The translations under genes were made by a program, and so were the position numbers. From Marthasterias glacialis (Eukaryota; Echinodermata; Asteroidea; Forcipulatida; Asteriidae), in the NCBI GenBank assembly GCA_911728455.2, contig OU452228.1:7240129-7304128 (forward strand): a stretch of 64,000 bases of DNA, read 5' to 3'. Of this stretch, positions 44,839 through 57,227 are shown in pieces (position 1 is the stretch's first letter; the number at the start of each line of letters is the position of its first letter). The notes beneath the pieces were generated by a model that saw only the letters and a program-made list of their open reading frames with translations, was not told where the DNA came from and did not search any database.

Positions 44839-45072
44839 TAATTAGTCTTTAGGAACTGTACATCCTTGCATTTTGAATTAGAAGACAGGTAATGATTCTT
44901 AAAAAAAAAAAAAAAAAAAATGATGGGCTCAACTAAAGAACAGTGAGAAACTCAGTTCTGTGGCAATGATGTTAATTATTGTTTTAGAAAAAAAACAAAA
45001 ACATTGGGATTGTGTTACACTAGACGGAACAAGAACTAAGTCATAACGCATCTGCTATACCTTTAAATGACC

Positions 45073-45196
45073 TGGGTCCAGGTTCATGGCTCTGCTTACC
45101 GTGGAGTTCTGCGCTTACGTCACCCTGTAAAGTGCGTAATTCTCTAGGCTGTAAGCGAAGACTTCCACGGTAAGCAGAGCCACCAACTTGGGCCCT
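45073..45196. mobile_element. TIR hairpin element, 124 bp
   Basis: GGCTCTGCTTACCGTGGA (left) and TCCACGGTAAGCAGAGCC (right) are exact inverted copies, extended outward by GGGTCCAGGTT/AACTTGGGCCC and inward by GCGCTTAC/GTAAGCG. The centre is about 35 bp. Confidence 0.8.
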
Positions 45197-46248
45197 GAAA
45201 ATAACTAAACCTGTCACGTTCTGAATTTGTTGGTGTACCCTTTGAAATTATTTGTTATGGATTTGAGTACAATTAATGGTTGCACAAAGGATTTGGATTT
45301 GGATCTGTTTTCAAGCCATAGGGCACTATATGGACACCGATGAACCCATGCATATTCAACTTCAACAAGAAACATGAGCCCACGTTCATTTGTCATTAAA
45401 AACGAAAAATTTTCTGCACACACACACTTCAGTCCTTTTATACATACTTCTTGATGTGTTCCTTGAAACAACAAACACTTAAATAGTGATGCATTAGTTA
45501 TGACTACATTGGAAAGGAGGTGCAGGTTTAACGGCACCCATCCGTAATGACGATAACACTCGAGCGATGGGATTAAAATGAGTGCAATTATTTACCCCCA
45601 AGTTTATTAGAAATGACACTTGTAGAGCATGGTCTTCCCGTCTCTTTCACAAGCGTGTTAGAGATGCGTTGACGAGTTACCAGTTTGTAGCAATTGGATT
45701 TCTGCGTCAGTGAGCTTGAAACATCGGATCCGGCGGTTTATCTAAATCGATGCACCATCATCTCCTTTTATGCTTCGATGGCATGACATGTGACAACTGA
45801 TGTCTTGTGTTTATTCTCGACAAGCTTTCAACCAATTTTTTTCCCCCATTTTTAAATTTTTTTTTTAAATTTTTTTTTTTAATAAATAAACATGCAGGAG
45901 TGTTCATTTCAGGGTTTGATTTCAAGGAAGTCTCCACTAAACCACAGGTCTTGAAACTCAAAACACTTTTACTGGACCAGAAATATCCTAAAAAAGATCT
46001 AAAATATTTCTTTTCTTTTTTCGGTATTTGCTGAACTGTTAGGAGGAGATTTGGAATTGAACAGCTTAAGTAAACAGTAGTAAAACTTTTGAAAAATCGT
46101 GTTTGGAAAAACACTGCACTGTTCGGTTGTGTGATTACTGACCCAATGCTTAAATTAGTGAACTCTAGGCCAATAGTCCAGTTAGTACATGTATTTCAAT
46201 CCCTGAAGTAGTGCGTGTTATACGTGTCATGCTTAACTTGGGCAACTC

Positions 46249-46581
46249 GCAATACAGTGCGCGCTCTACAGTTTGCCCAGGAGAGGCCATCTTTTTTAGT
46301 GCATCGTGGAAAGAAGGTCTCGTTTTCTCAGTGTATCATGGGAAAAGGTTTTTTGTTGTCTCCCAGTGCCCGCTGCACAAATCCCAATTGTTTGAGTTTG
46401 TTTGTGGTTTGCAAAGCAGCAAGGTTGTTTTTTTCCGAGGCTGGTGAATGTATTTCACTTTCATGTCAAGTTTCCAAACTGCTCGTGCAGTGCTGAGTTG
46501 CGAGTGCGACTGTTTTTAGTCGACCACTTTTGGGGAAAATGGTCTCTCTTGGATGAACTGTAGAGGGCGTACTGTGTTGTG
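46249..46581. mobile_element. TIR element, full copy of the CAATACAGTGCGCGCTCTAC family
   Basis: The left CAATACAGTGCGCGCTCTAC with AGTTTGCCCAGGAGAGGCCA is mirrored by TGGTCTCTCTTGGATGAACT with GTAGAGGGCGTACTGTGTTG. The length is about 333 bp. Related to the partial copy at 13144-13470. The two overlapping + frames here are not genes. Confidence 0.68.
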
Positions 46582-47479
46582 GAATACACTTTCTCGCTAA
46601 TCTTGTTAGACAAAAAAAAAAAGATTACCAAAGTCAGTAATGATTTTCTTGGAGGTGGTGTTCCTCCGCGAATAGTGTACAAAGTAACTGTTAACCCTAA
46701 CTCATTTGGGTGATTTTGCTAGGATTCTTGCCTCACTCTAACAAAATCCAACAGAACCGTCGAACTCTGATTATGGTATGCCTGATCTCGTGTAAAGCAT
46801 AATCAATTTACTTGTGCAGTCCTCAGTCCATTAGAATCAAACAAAGCATGGAGTTTGATTTTGAAGGGTTGGGAATGATCATGGTTAAGTTTAAGATTAA
46901 ACGTACTTCCCTTGATCATCACTGAAACTATACTGATGATGATATTATTAGCATCTTGGGAAAAACACTTCTTTTGAAATTAGAATAAAACAGATAGGAC
47001 GGGATATATTTCAGGAATACAGACATCTTATAAATTTTCAACTCGTTAAATATTAAACTTCTTGTCCATAGAAATATGCATCAAACATGTATTTGGTATT
47101 TAAAGCAGGTCATTTATTATGAAAAGCTCACATCAAGAAAGATCAATGATGTTTTGTTTTTTTAATCCAGGCAATAAGGTGTAGAATAAAGGTAATAAGG
47201 AGGAGAATAACATCTACTTTCTATGAATGTATAATGCATCTTTAACATTCCGAACATGACTTATATCTGCCTTAAAGACAGCTTGTTCTCTCGCGATTAA
47301 TATTCATTTCGTCCAGGCGGTTTTCTAAAACGTTTTGAAGTGATGTAATGTATCCCATTGCTGATGACCCCCATGCCTCTAGTGTGAAACACCATGCCTG
47401 CTGTGAAGCGATCGGCAGGTTTTCTCTTTCCTTTCGGGATTTTTTTCCCTTTCTTCCCCTTGTTATCCCCTCCTAGAGA

Positions 47480-48260
47480 GCGCCGGTAACAAATTGCCCA
47501 AACAGTGGGGGAATCAATGGCTCTTCACCCACGGGCAGTGTATGACGACGACGACCTATATATCCACTAAAGAGGATAGTGATGGAGATACTGGGCTGAG
47601 TGACGTGCTCGTACTTGGCTCAAATGGCTGTAAACACGCCGTCTCTGTGATTTTTCCTGCAAAATTCTCTCGAGTGGAAATAAAATTTCCTCCGCACCGA
47701 AGGGGATTTTCGGTCTCTCCGTCTCTCCTTCTTTCTCTTTCTCTGTCTCTTGAGTGTCGTGTCCTAACCAAAGAGATCTTGCCTGGAGGGGTTGGCAGTC
47801 GATGCTGAGGCGGACAATTTTCCCGCTCTTGGACAATTGAATGTTCTCATCAGTGTTAGGAGAAAACGAGTCTGTCATCATCTGCGGACCAGTTGCGGCT
47901 CAGTGTATTTTTGTCCCTGTGTGTGTGTATTTGCGCAGGAGCACAATTGTGTGTATGCGAGCAAAGGCGTGCGAGAGAGAAGCTGGAGCTATTGAAAGTA
48001 ACGGACTCATTGCATTTCTGGATTGGCAATTATATCTGGTGTTTTGTAATGGTAGGTGTGATTCACGCACCGTGAGCATTCATAAGAAGGTAAGGTGTGA
48101 TTTGGCTCTCTCTCTCTCCCTCTCTCTAGCTTTCCTGATTTTATTTTCTCCATCGCATCATCTGGGGCATGTGCTTAGAAAGTGCAGCCAACAGTGCTGT
48201 GAACCAAACACCTGGTTTCAAGCCAACTTGTTCAGGAAACATTTATCGTGACACTAGCAA
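47480..48260. other. GC-richer, ORF-dense block in the last intron
   Basis: Six overlapping frames of 60-136 codons on both strands reflect higher GC and few stops rather than six genes. Features include an ACGACGACGAC run, CT-rich tracts (47700-47750 and 48102-48130) and a donor-like AAGAAG|GTAAGG at 48084-48092. On the + strand the frame 47841-48251 (MFSSVLGENESVIICGPVAA...) is the longest. This could be a promoter or alternative first exon for a shorter PDE2A transcript. No homology was recognised. Confidence 0.25.
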
Positions 48261-49534
48261 GATTCTGTTGCTTTGTCCAGACCAGACTCTGCTCATAAAA
48301 AAAGAAGAAGCTGGATTTTGTTTTTTATTTTTCTCAATTCAAAAAGAAAAGAAATTTCCCACAAGAGGCCACTTACACTCAGCTCAGCGCTTTAAAGCCC
48401 CAGCTCAACATTGGTAAACTGACTATACAAATGCTTCCATTCCTTGCACAAATAAAGATATATGTAATAAAATCAACCTGTGAAAATGTCGGCTCATTTC
48501 GTTGTTTCATTTGCGAGAAAACAGTAAAAATGCATTCAGCATTTTTGCACGCATTCCTATAGTCGTCTCACTGCGAAAACTAATTTTGGATCTTCATTAA
48601 TTTTTTGTTTAAAAACGATATCACTTTCTGCCATCATTATCTTTATACAAGATGTAATGTAAATCTGTGAACATTTATGTTTTTCTTCTTACCAGTGTTG
48701 AGCTAGGGCTTTAAGAAAGGCAAAAGAGTGAATGTGGCGTAAACATTTTGGACGACGCAAAGATATTACTGGATAGAAATCTTGTATTTCATTGCCATTA
48801 GCTCATCAGCTTGAGTCTCTATGACATTAAATCCTCCACAAATTTGTTGCCGATGAAGAAGTGCTGAAAGAAAAGCCGCTTTATTGAGAATCAGTGCATA
48901 GATCGGATGCATTATATTTCCCTGAAGTCGTTTTAGGCAAAATGTCTTTCGATATTTATATCTTAAAGACATGGTGTGGTTTTGTTGAAAAAAAAAAAGG
49001 AAAAAAATAGGATGATTTTGAACTATTAAAGTTTGCATGGGGTCTTATTACTAGACCATTACATGGCCGAATGTCACCTAAGGTGAACGAGTGGTCACAA
49101 AACTTGGTATATCGATTGGCTTCCAAATACCACCCAAACTTCAACGCAGCAGTTAACAGGCAGTTGAAGTTCATGACTGTGTGACGCCATGCAATTATCA
49201 CGAACTTCACATTGACCAAGCAAAACGAGTGTCGCGTAAATGCAACATTTTGCCAACAAGCTTGAAAATACAGTTCCACAGATTATCAGTTGCAGAGATG
49301 GAACCTGACTTCATGACTGAAGTCCCTCATACAGGTTGAATATCAATCACATCAGCTTGAAATCCGGCTTTTCTACCAGTTTGAAAAATCGCAATGCCAT
49401 TTTTCTGCTACATAACATGGGCACAGGATCAGTATGCAAATAGGGTCTCTGATGATTACCGAGCGTTTTGTGGTAATGTTCTAATGCTGTTTCGAGTCCC
49501 ATCTCTTTTCTTTTGCCTTGCCAGACAAGTGAGT

Positions 49535-49880
49535 TAATAATAAATAGTTCTTATATAGCGCATTTTACAATTCTACATTTCAGTACTCTTTACATTAGTG
49601 CCCTGGTCAGTGGGCCATTAATATTCCTGTAATCTTTCTCAGCTCCCTGGGGATCAGTATACAGACCGGGGCTGCCGTGGTGCTTCAAAGGCTTTTTTTC
49701 CCAAACACGATATTAACCTTTAACCCTCGCAGGCACCCATTAAAACCCCTGGGTGAAGAGAAGCAATTACAGTAAATCATCTTGCTCAAGGACACAAGTG
49801 TCACGACCGGGACTCTAACCTACACTCCGATGAATTAACCACCAGAACCTGAGTCCGGTGCACTAGACCGCTCGATGATC
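49535..49880 (-). mobile_element. tRNA-derived SINE, copy 2 (inverted)
   Basis: On the minus strand the head reads GAGCGGTCTAGTGCACCGGA (A-box region), CTCAGGTTCTGGTGG, then the B box GGTTAGAGTCC (49810-49820), followed by CGTGACACTTGTGTCCTTGA and GCAAGATGATTTACTG. The tail reads AATGCGCTATATAAGAACTA. This is a full pol III type SINE layout: Leu/Ser-like tRNA head, unique body, conserved AGCGC-type tail ending in a TTATTATTA-like simple repeat. Confidence 0.78.
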
Positions 49881-50045
49881 GTATGCTTATGATGTGGGCA
49901 TGTTCACAGATACACAAAACAACGAATGATTTTTATGGCATAATATTTTAAAATTGGTTCCAATCAACGTCAGCTTGCGAAATATAAAGTTATGTCAATA
50001 ATTTAGAAAATCACATTTTCTGATATCAGCTGTCAGCAAACTAAG

Positions 50046-50357
50046 TGTCCGACCATCAACGACACTGTCCGAATGTTGACTACAACGAGTTCAGATATTT
50101 TCGGAAAAGGAGGAATTCCTCCTTTTTTGTCATGTGACATTTGGGTGATACCTGACCCTAAAATCGACAGAGAATAGTCAGAGATTCTTGGGTCTGGGAA
50201 CCAGAGCAGACTAACCACTCAACTTACCTCTTCCTCATACTGCCAATTTTCAAGGTCTGCACGCCGTCTTTTTGCAAGCATTCTTGCTTTGATTTTTTTC
50301 TTATTCTACTGCACTTCCCACTGCTGTTTCTTGTAAAGATTATGAATACTTTTATAA
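50046..50357 (-). repeat. ~311-bp duplicated segment, copy 1, with exon-like frame
   Basis: It matches 52848-53157 in the same orientation with only scattered differences. On the minus strand a 26-codon open stretch (50305-50228) reads NKKKIKARMLAKRRRADLEN then WQYEEE and ends exactly at a consensus donor, GAAGAG|GTAAGT. The charged, coiled-coil-like sequence plus donor suggests a copied or repeated exon of some gene. A 61-codon minus frame (MVSLLWFPDP...) in the same segment is also conserved but lies past the donor. Confidence 0.6.
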
Positions 50358-51045
50358 TGTGTCTAACTGGAATTGTTCACATAAAGACACATCAAAACTT
50401 GTAACTGTTTTTGAAACACCCTTTTCATAGATTTTGTTTTCTTCGGAGGGCAGATACTTTGTGATGTGCATCTTGAAAATAACTCCCCTTCCCCCCCCAA
50501 AAAAAAAAACCCAGACCTTCAAAAGTAATTATCGGTAATGGGTGATCATCTGCAATATTGATGGCTTGTAAATTGACTTGCAAAATTTCTTGAATAATAG
50601 ATGAACGCAGGACAAAATATCAGAAGAAGTTTGTACACCTGGCTTAGTGTAATTTCTTGGGGGGAAAGGGGAAAATATAGGGGTGGTTCATTTGTCAGGT
50701 GGGCCACCTAACTCTGTCATGTTGTTGCTACTTTTTTTTTCTTTCAGTATTTTTAACTTAAAAAATACGAAAGGGAAGGCTTATTTTAATGTGCTATCTT
50801 TTGGGGAAACTGAAAATAAAAATAAAATCATCGCTTAATGTGAGAAAATGGATTGTCAGCTTGCATGCACATTTCTAGCTTCTTTCACGAAAAGGATTTG
50901 CATATCTGGCTGATTTACCCCCATCAGAATGTTTAGAGCCATACATTTTTCACCCCTCAGACCCATAGGCTGAAGGGGTATTGTCATTGCCTACAGCCTC
51001 CATCTGTCCAGCCAGCACGACCGACAGGCAGGACGGACACCCGGG

Positions 51046-51745
51046 CTTCAGTTAAGAGTGACATTTGGTCTTGTAACTTGGGTGGGAGGTTGCCCTTGGG
51101 GAAAGGAAAGTCCAGATTGGTTTTGGGGTGAAAAGGTCAAAGTTCAAGGTCATGGTGGTGAGTTATAGTTAAATGTTTCCGGACCGTAACTCCAGTTAGA
51201 AGTGACATTTGGACTTGTCACTTGTATGGGGGTTGCCCTTGGAAAAGGAAAGCTGGGATTGTTTTGGGAGGTGAAAAGTAAAGGTCATGGTGGTGAGTTG
51301 TAGGTAAATGGTTTTAGAACTGTAACTCCAGTTAGAAGTGACATTTGGACTTGTAACTTGGGTTTGGGGGCTGCTCTTGGGAAAAGGAAATTTAATATTG
51401 TTTGGGGTGAGAAGGTCAAAGTTCAAGGTCATGGTGGTGAGTTATAGGTAAATGGTTTCCGGACTGTAACTCCAGTTAGAAGTGACATTTTAACTTGTAA
51501 CTTGGGTTTGGGTTCTGGCTTTGGGGAAAGGAAAGTTGGGATTGTTTTCCTCAGGTGAAAAAGGTCAAAAGTCAACTTCAAGGTCACCATGGTGAGTGAT
51601 AGTTAAATGGTTTCTGGACTGTAACTCCAGTTAGAAGGGACATTTGGGCTTGTCACTAGGTTGGGTTGCCGATGGGGAAAGACAAGTTGGGATTGTTTTG
51701 GGGTGAAAAGGTCAAATTTCCAGGTCACAGTGCTCAGGCATAGGA
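51046..51745. repeat. Tandem array, about five units of 136-156 bp
   Basis: AGTGACATTTGGACTTGTAA recurs at about 51057, 51201, 51337, 51481 and 51637. Each unit carries GTAACTCCAGTTAGAAGTG, a GGGAAAGGAAAG block, GATTGTTTTGGGGTGAAAAG, GTCAAAGTTCAAGGTCATGG and GTGAGTTATAGTTAAATGGT. Units differ by small indels. Apparent ORFs here follow the period and are not genes. Confidence 0.88.
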
Positions 51746-52847
51746 ACATGTAGTTTGTGGATATATTTGGTTATCTACAATGTATAAGGTCTCAGGGGTT
51801 TCAACAGCATTGTTGTTATTTTCCCATTCTAATACGCTTTCAGGTCTCAATTTGCACATTTGTCTCTCCCATGGACATTATACTTCTAATGGAAACTGTT
51901 GAAGCCTGTACAGCTTATCTATATGTAAATGTTTCATTGGTGTATTAATTATGATTTATTTTATAGTGGACCGTCGTGCATAAACTCATGTGAAAGGAGT
52001 CATTTACAAATGGAGATTGAGTTTTTACCCCCACCCCTCTCCTCTCCCAGCATTCATGAATGACACATTGCAGTGAGGTGGAACATTCCCAGGCTGATTT
52101 ACATATTCTCGGCTGGATTCCTTTGGGATATACATGTTTGCTAATGATATATGATTAGTCATGGAAATAATTCAAAGTATCAAATTGTCTCTGAGTCCGA
52201 TATAGCATTTTAGACATTGGTAATAAGATTTTCAATCCATATTCTCGCCAAAACGTCCCAGATGGAATGCAAGTCTCCCTTTTTTCCATTTCTTACAAAT
52301 CACAATGTTAAGATTGTGTTTTGTTAATACAGCTTGTCTTGATAATACAGAGTGCATGTTTCCTTCCTCCAGAAAATCGTTAAATTTGCCATTAGCAGTC
52401 GTTTGTCAAAAATGCCAGTGTTCATACCTTTATCTTGACAGTTTGCTTCCATTACTGATAATTTTGCATTCTGAGATGCATCTTGGTAGTAACGGTGGCG
52501 CTAACTCACCAATCACTAGTCTGGTTCCCTGACCAAAGATTTCCTGACGGCTCTTGTTAAAAATCTAAGGTCAGGCATCATCAAAGCTAAACATAGATTA
52601 TGACGCAACATATATAAATATTCATTACTTGTCACCAACGGTGGACGATGTCATTGGATAAAAAAAGAGAGTGCTGATGACGGGCCTTGTTTACTTTTAA
52701 AAAGCCTGGGATAATCAGTTTGTGAAAATGTTACAAATATATTCAAATATAGTGTTGAATTTGTTGGAGGAAAAAAAAAGAAAAGAAAAACGATAATGGG
52801 ATGTATCTGCAAAGCAAAATTTTTGAATTTTTATCAACAAATGAAAT

Positions 52848-53157
52848 GTCCCACCATCAACGACACTGTCCGAATGTTGACGACAACGAGTTTAGATATT
52901 TTCGGAAAAGGAGGAATTCCTCCTTTTTTGTCACATGACATTTGGGTGATACCTGACCCTAAAATCGACAGAGAATAGTCACAGATTTTGGGGTCTGGGA
53001 ACCAGAGCAGACTAACCACTCAACTCACCTCTTCCTCGTACTGCCAATTTTCAAGGCCTGCACGCCGTCTTTTTGCAAGCATTCTTGCTTTGATTTTTTT
53101 CTTATTCTACTGCTCTTCCCACTACTGTTTCTTGTAAAGATCATGAATACTTTTATA
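52848..53157 (-). repeat. ~311-bp duplicated segment, copy 2, with exon-like frame
   Basis: The second copy of 50046-50357. The minus-strand stretch reads KIKARMLAKRRRAGLENWQY then EEE, with one residue changed, and again ends at a donor, GAAGAG|GTGAGT. It lies directly before the large palindrome at 53175-53558. Confidence 0.6.
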
Positions 53158-53174
53158 GCTTACTTTGGTTTTAA

Positions 53175-53558
53175 TACTCTCTTTATGTAAAAGAGTGAAA
53201 ACATCACTCTGTTGCCCGAGTGGTGGTGTAATTTTCACTCTTTTTAGAGTGCAATTATCTCTAGTTTGCTCTTTTAGAGTGAAATTTGAGTAAATTTCAC
53301 TCTGAATTGAGTGAAAAAGAAAATGTTTCTACTCCAAAAAGACTTGTTCGCCATACGGCTCTTTTAAAAGAGTGGTATGGCGGACAACTCTTTTTTAGAG
53401 TGGAAATATTTTCTTTTTCACTCGATTCAGAGTGAACTTCACTCAAATTTCACTCTAAAAGAGCAAACTAGAAATGAATTGCACTCTAAAAAGAGTGAAA
53501 ATCACACCACCACTCGGGCAAGAGAGTGATGTTTTCACTCTTTTACATTAAGAGAGTA
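53175..53558. mobile_element. 384-bp near-perfect palindrome (hairpin MITE)
   Basis: The ends TACTCTCTTTATGTAAAAGAG and CTCTTTTACATTAAGAGAGTA are inverted copies, and similarity continues through both arms (about 190 bp each) to the exact centre CTCTTTTAAAAGAG (53359-53372). The arms are built from repeated AGAGTGAAA/TTTCACTCT motifs, including CCCGAGTGGTGGTG/CACCACCACTCGGG. There is essentially no loop. No coding capacity. Confidence 0.9.
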
Positions 53559-54068
53559 GAATGTTATGCATAATACTAATAGTGGCAGTAGTTTTGCCAA
53601 TATTATTAATACTCATACCTGCCCTTTAACGAATGCAATTCAAAGACTTTTTGGATACTTTTTCAGTGAAATGATTCCTGAGTGTTCGCCTCCACAAATC
53701 CAACCTTTCAAGCTGTATTAGCTTTAACCTGAAACAAATTGTGTAATAACTAAACGGGCGCCACGTAGCCCACACCCTTGGGGACATCAAACGCATACAC
53801 ATAATAGCGGCCAGACTACCAAGCAATAGCTTAACGTGTAGTATTTACTGATTCAATTTATGGCTTAGTGTAAATAGATACTAGAAAGAGCTGAGTAAAG
53901 TGGTACCCGCGACACCAGTGATATATGTACTGAAAACCAGACAGTGATACGCTGTCAACTCTGATGATGACATCATCAGTAATTGATCAATTAGAAACTA
54001 ATGCAGACATAGTGTGGACTGTAGGTGGCAATTGTTGAGACATATACTGCTGCAAGTTGTCATCGGTG

Positions 54069-54098
<30 letters not shown>
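54069..54098. repeat. 30-base A run
   Basis: An uninterrupted A homopolymer. It may be the 3' end of a retroposed sequence, but no clear body was identified upstream. Confidence 0.9.
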
Positions 54099-54099
<1 letters not shown>

Positions 54100-56074
54100 A
54101 CCCATCTAAGCCTTGTCAGGAGAGAGTTTGGATTACATCAACTGGTCATTTGAGGAGTTTTTGTCTCTAACTCAGCTCCGATTGTAGTGTGAATAAAAGG
54201 AACATGAGTGATTGAGGCATGTATGATGTGGCTGGTTATGTTGGGCCGTTTGTAGTGCGCCGTGGTGACTTTTTTTTAAGTCTGAGGAACAGCACATATG
54301 CTATCCTTGCTGCCACTGCTTTGACTCGAAACCAAGCAAAAAATGATTATCTGGACACCATTTGATTTTGTACCCGCTGCATCTAATCCAAAACCTGTTC
54401 AAGTCCCCCAAACTATTGAACGACAATGTTTGTATTCAAACATCAAGTGATTGCTACTATTTTTTGAGTACTTCGTTCCTCCTTCTCTCACATTTAGATA
54501 ACCCGTTAGCCCTGTGAATTTGACGCTACCCCAAATTCAATTCACAAACTCTTAGCATGAGGCCAGGCTTACCAACCTTTTATAAATCTGAACATTAGTG
54601 TGTTAAGTGACCAGAGTGGATTATTTTGATAGATTTGGGACAGCTCTGGGTCAGAATCGATAAGAAAAGGATTCAAATAACAACTGTCTGATTGAAGCTA
54701 AATTCCTCATGAACTAGCAAAGCGTAGCAAAAAGTGCTTTTGGGCATTGCTGTTTGTGAATAAACAAAATTTGAAAAATCGTATTAAAAAATAGTTTAAA
54801 AAGAGATGCAGTAAAGCATATTTTTCCTTGGATCCTTCTGCCCACCTTCCTCAGTCCCCCCATCCTTTGTATCGATTGCCCCCCTCCTCTGTAGGTCTGT
54901 AGCTCAGGATACTGCTGCAGACCATCGCTGATGATCACACCTTGTGGTGTCAGCAAAACTGCGCTGTATTCAGGCGTAGCAAAGAATGAATCAATTTGGA
55001 TACTTGGCCATGAATGCTGTATGGATCTTTCTTCTTATTAGGGTATTTTTTCCCCCTCATTCTTATTTAATGAGAAATTATACATGACAGCTACGTGACA
55101 ACATCAATATATGCAGATGGGTAGAATATTTTATGCTGTCATTATTTCACAAATTGCGTATGTAAATTATCTAGATGTACATGTATAAAGTTGTCAAACA
55201 TAGGTAGACTAACGTGTAGTCGCTTGGCAAAGTGATGAGACGCAGTGACCTCAGGCATATGTATTTTTTGGAAGAAAAATCATGATATCTGCAGCAATGT
55301 TGAGGACACAACTAGCATGATATTCAATAATAAATACATTTCTCAGTGCTCAAGGCAGGGAGCTAGACTATTTTCCTCAGCCTCTTTTCGGTGACATTCA
55401 GTTTGAATGGATTTTCAGCACCATTAGAAAAAGGTCTGTAATTTGCATATCGCTATGATATTTGAGCTCGTCTCGGATTCAGTAACAATCCTTTTCTCCG
55501 ATGTAACGTATACATCATGCCAGTTATTTGTGAAATAACTTTAATTACCATCCAGGTAAATTTGTGTATTCTGTTATACCCTAGGGGAAAATCTACGCCA
55601 CTATGCTGCGTGTAATTTATTTCACATTTAGTGCACACCTTTTTGATGTAACAAAATATATATGTGTCCGTTTTTCTCGTTATTGAAATTGTAGTTTGTC
55701 ACAGTGTTCGAATGGCAGTTCAAAACTTTCACCATTGAAGATGAATCGTTTAATTTGGGCCTATTTGACAGTAAACAAATATATTTGAATAATGAACAAC
55801 AATTTTTTCTGGTTGATGTTTTTTTTTCTTCATTTGAGACATTGAACAAAAACGCTCATCACTGGTGAGTGGTAAACAGAAATTACAGGTTTTTTTTTTT
55901 GCCATCGTCTGACATTATCTCCTGTGACATTAGCGCATATTTCGCAACACAAATTGGGTACGTCATGCATAATTCATTGCAGTCTCTCCATTGCACCAGC
56001 AGGCACCTTGTGAATCAGTTACATTTTAGCGCTTGTAAATGCTCTTCATTGATCAGCGTGATGCCGTCATCAGT

Positions 56075-56133
56075 GTGGATTTTGATTTAGAATCAGAGAT
56101 GACGATGGATTTTGATTTAGAATCAGAGATGAC
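56075..56133. repeat. 30-bp tandem duplication
   Basis: GTGGATTTTGATTTAGAATC-AGAGATGAC is repeated twice with a period of 30 bp and one leading difference. Confidence 0.85.
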
Positions 56134-56722
56134 AAAGTCATGTTTAGGAACAGTTCTTGTATAGAACTGTTCACACATTAGTTTTTCTAATTTTACTCTT
56201 ATTAAATTTGTAGCACATGTATCAATATTTGTATATATTTAAGTGTGCAATTCTAATCTTTAGCGTTTTTAACTGTTTGAAAGCATTGGTGCGACTGATA
56301 TGCAATCATTTGTGCGGTCCATTTCATTCTATTTTAAAAATTTTACCTAAACTTTGTCTTTGTAGTTGTCAGCCAATTATTTACTTAGGCATACCATTGT
56401 TGTTTTTCATATAAACACGTCAATATTAGTGCTTTGAACTATAGTCGTGTAATTTGGGGTTGAATTAACCTAAATGAAATTGGGGGGGAATATTTACGAG
56501 TTGTGTTATTTTGCTTTGCATGTTGCATGTGAATGGCATATCATACTAAAATGATTTTTTACTATCAAACTCAAAACATTATATTAGATATGTCAACAAT
56601 CATGTATAAAGCAGGTGGCTTCGTTCAATCAATACCCATGGAATGCTCATAAACTTATATCTACAGGTGTTACAAGTGATGCTCATGCAATGGGTCTTTC
56701 TGCACATCATAAAGGAATCTGG

Positions 56723-56747
56723 TATCATCATCATCATCATCATCATC
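56723..56747. repeat. (CAT)n microsatellite
   Basis: About eight CAT/ATC units. The His run in the overlapping + frame is a by-product. Confidence 0.85.
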
Positions 56748-56941
56748 TCTTAGGCTGTGGTGATCTGATAGAAGATGTAGTCCTCAGCAAAATAATGATC
56801 TTGCTTTCTCAGCAACAGCAACAACATTCTGGCAGGAACTAAATAGATAAACTTGAATTCGATCCGCAAACTATTCTTGGAAGTCATTTTGTCAGCGAAT
56901 GAATTTTGTTCATATCTTCTGCTTTATAAACGGTGTCGCAC

Positions 56942-57036
56942 TTTGCATAAATTTGGAAATGCAGTAACGTCACAGGCCAGAGCACCTTTGAGTTATGTGA
57001 CCTTTGACATCACTCCTTAAACCAAATTTATGCAAA
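56942..57036. repeat. Perfect 15-bp inverted repeat, 65-bp centre
   Basis: TTTGCATAAATTTGG (56942-56956) and CCAAATTTATGCAAA (57022-57036) are exact reverse complements, with AACGTCACAGGCC and TTATGTGACCTTTGACATCA between. Possibly a small TIR element. Confidence 0.6.
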
Positions 57037-57227
57037 ACAAGAATTACGCGCATACCCCCAGGCAAATTTCAATAGAGGGTGGTTTAGTTGTAAACAAAGG
57101 GCACATGATCTACAGGTTCATGAAATTTCTTGAAAAGCACAAAATCAAAGTATAAAGCAAAGCTACAAAAAAACAAACAAACTAACAAAAAACAAAAAAC
57201 AAACAGACAAACACCACACCCTAAGGT

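Noticed and set aside
45758..46114. 118-codon minus-strand ORF
   Set aside because: Dominated by poly-K/F stretches from A/T runs, with no motif or splice support.
56615..56842. + ORF with a His run and a Gln run
   Set aside because: The His run is the (CAT)n microsatellite and the Gln run a CAG/CAA tract; no other coding evidence.
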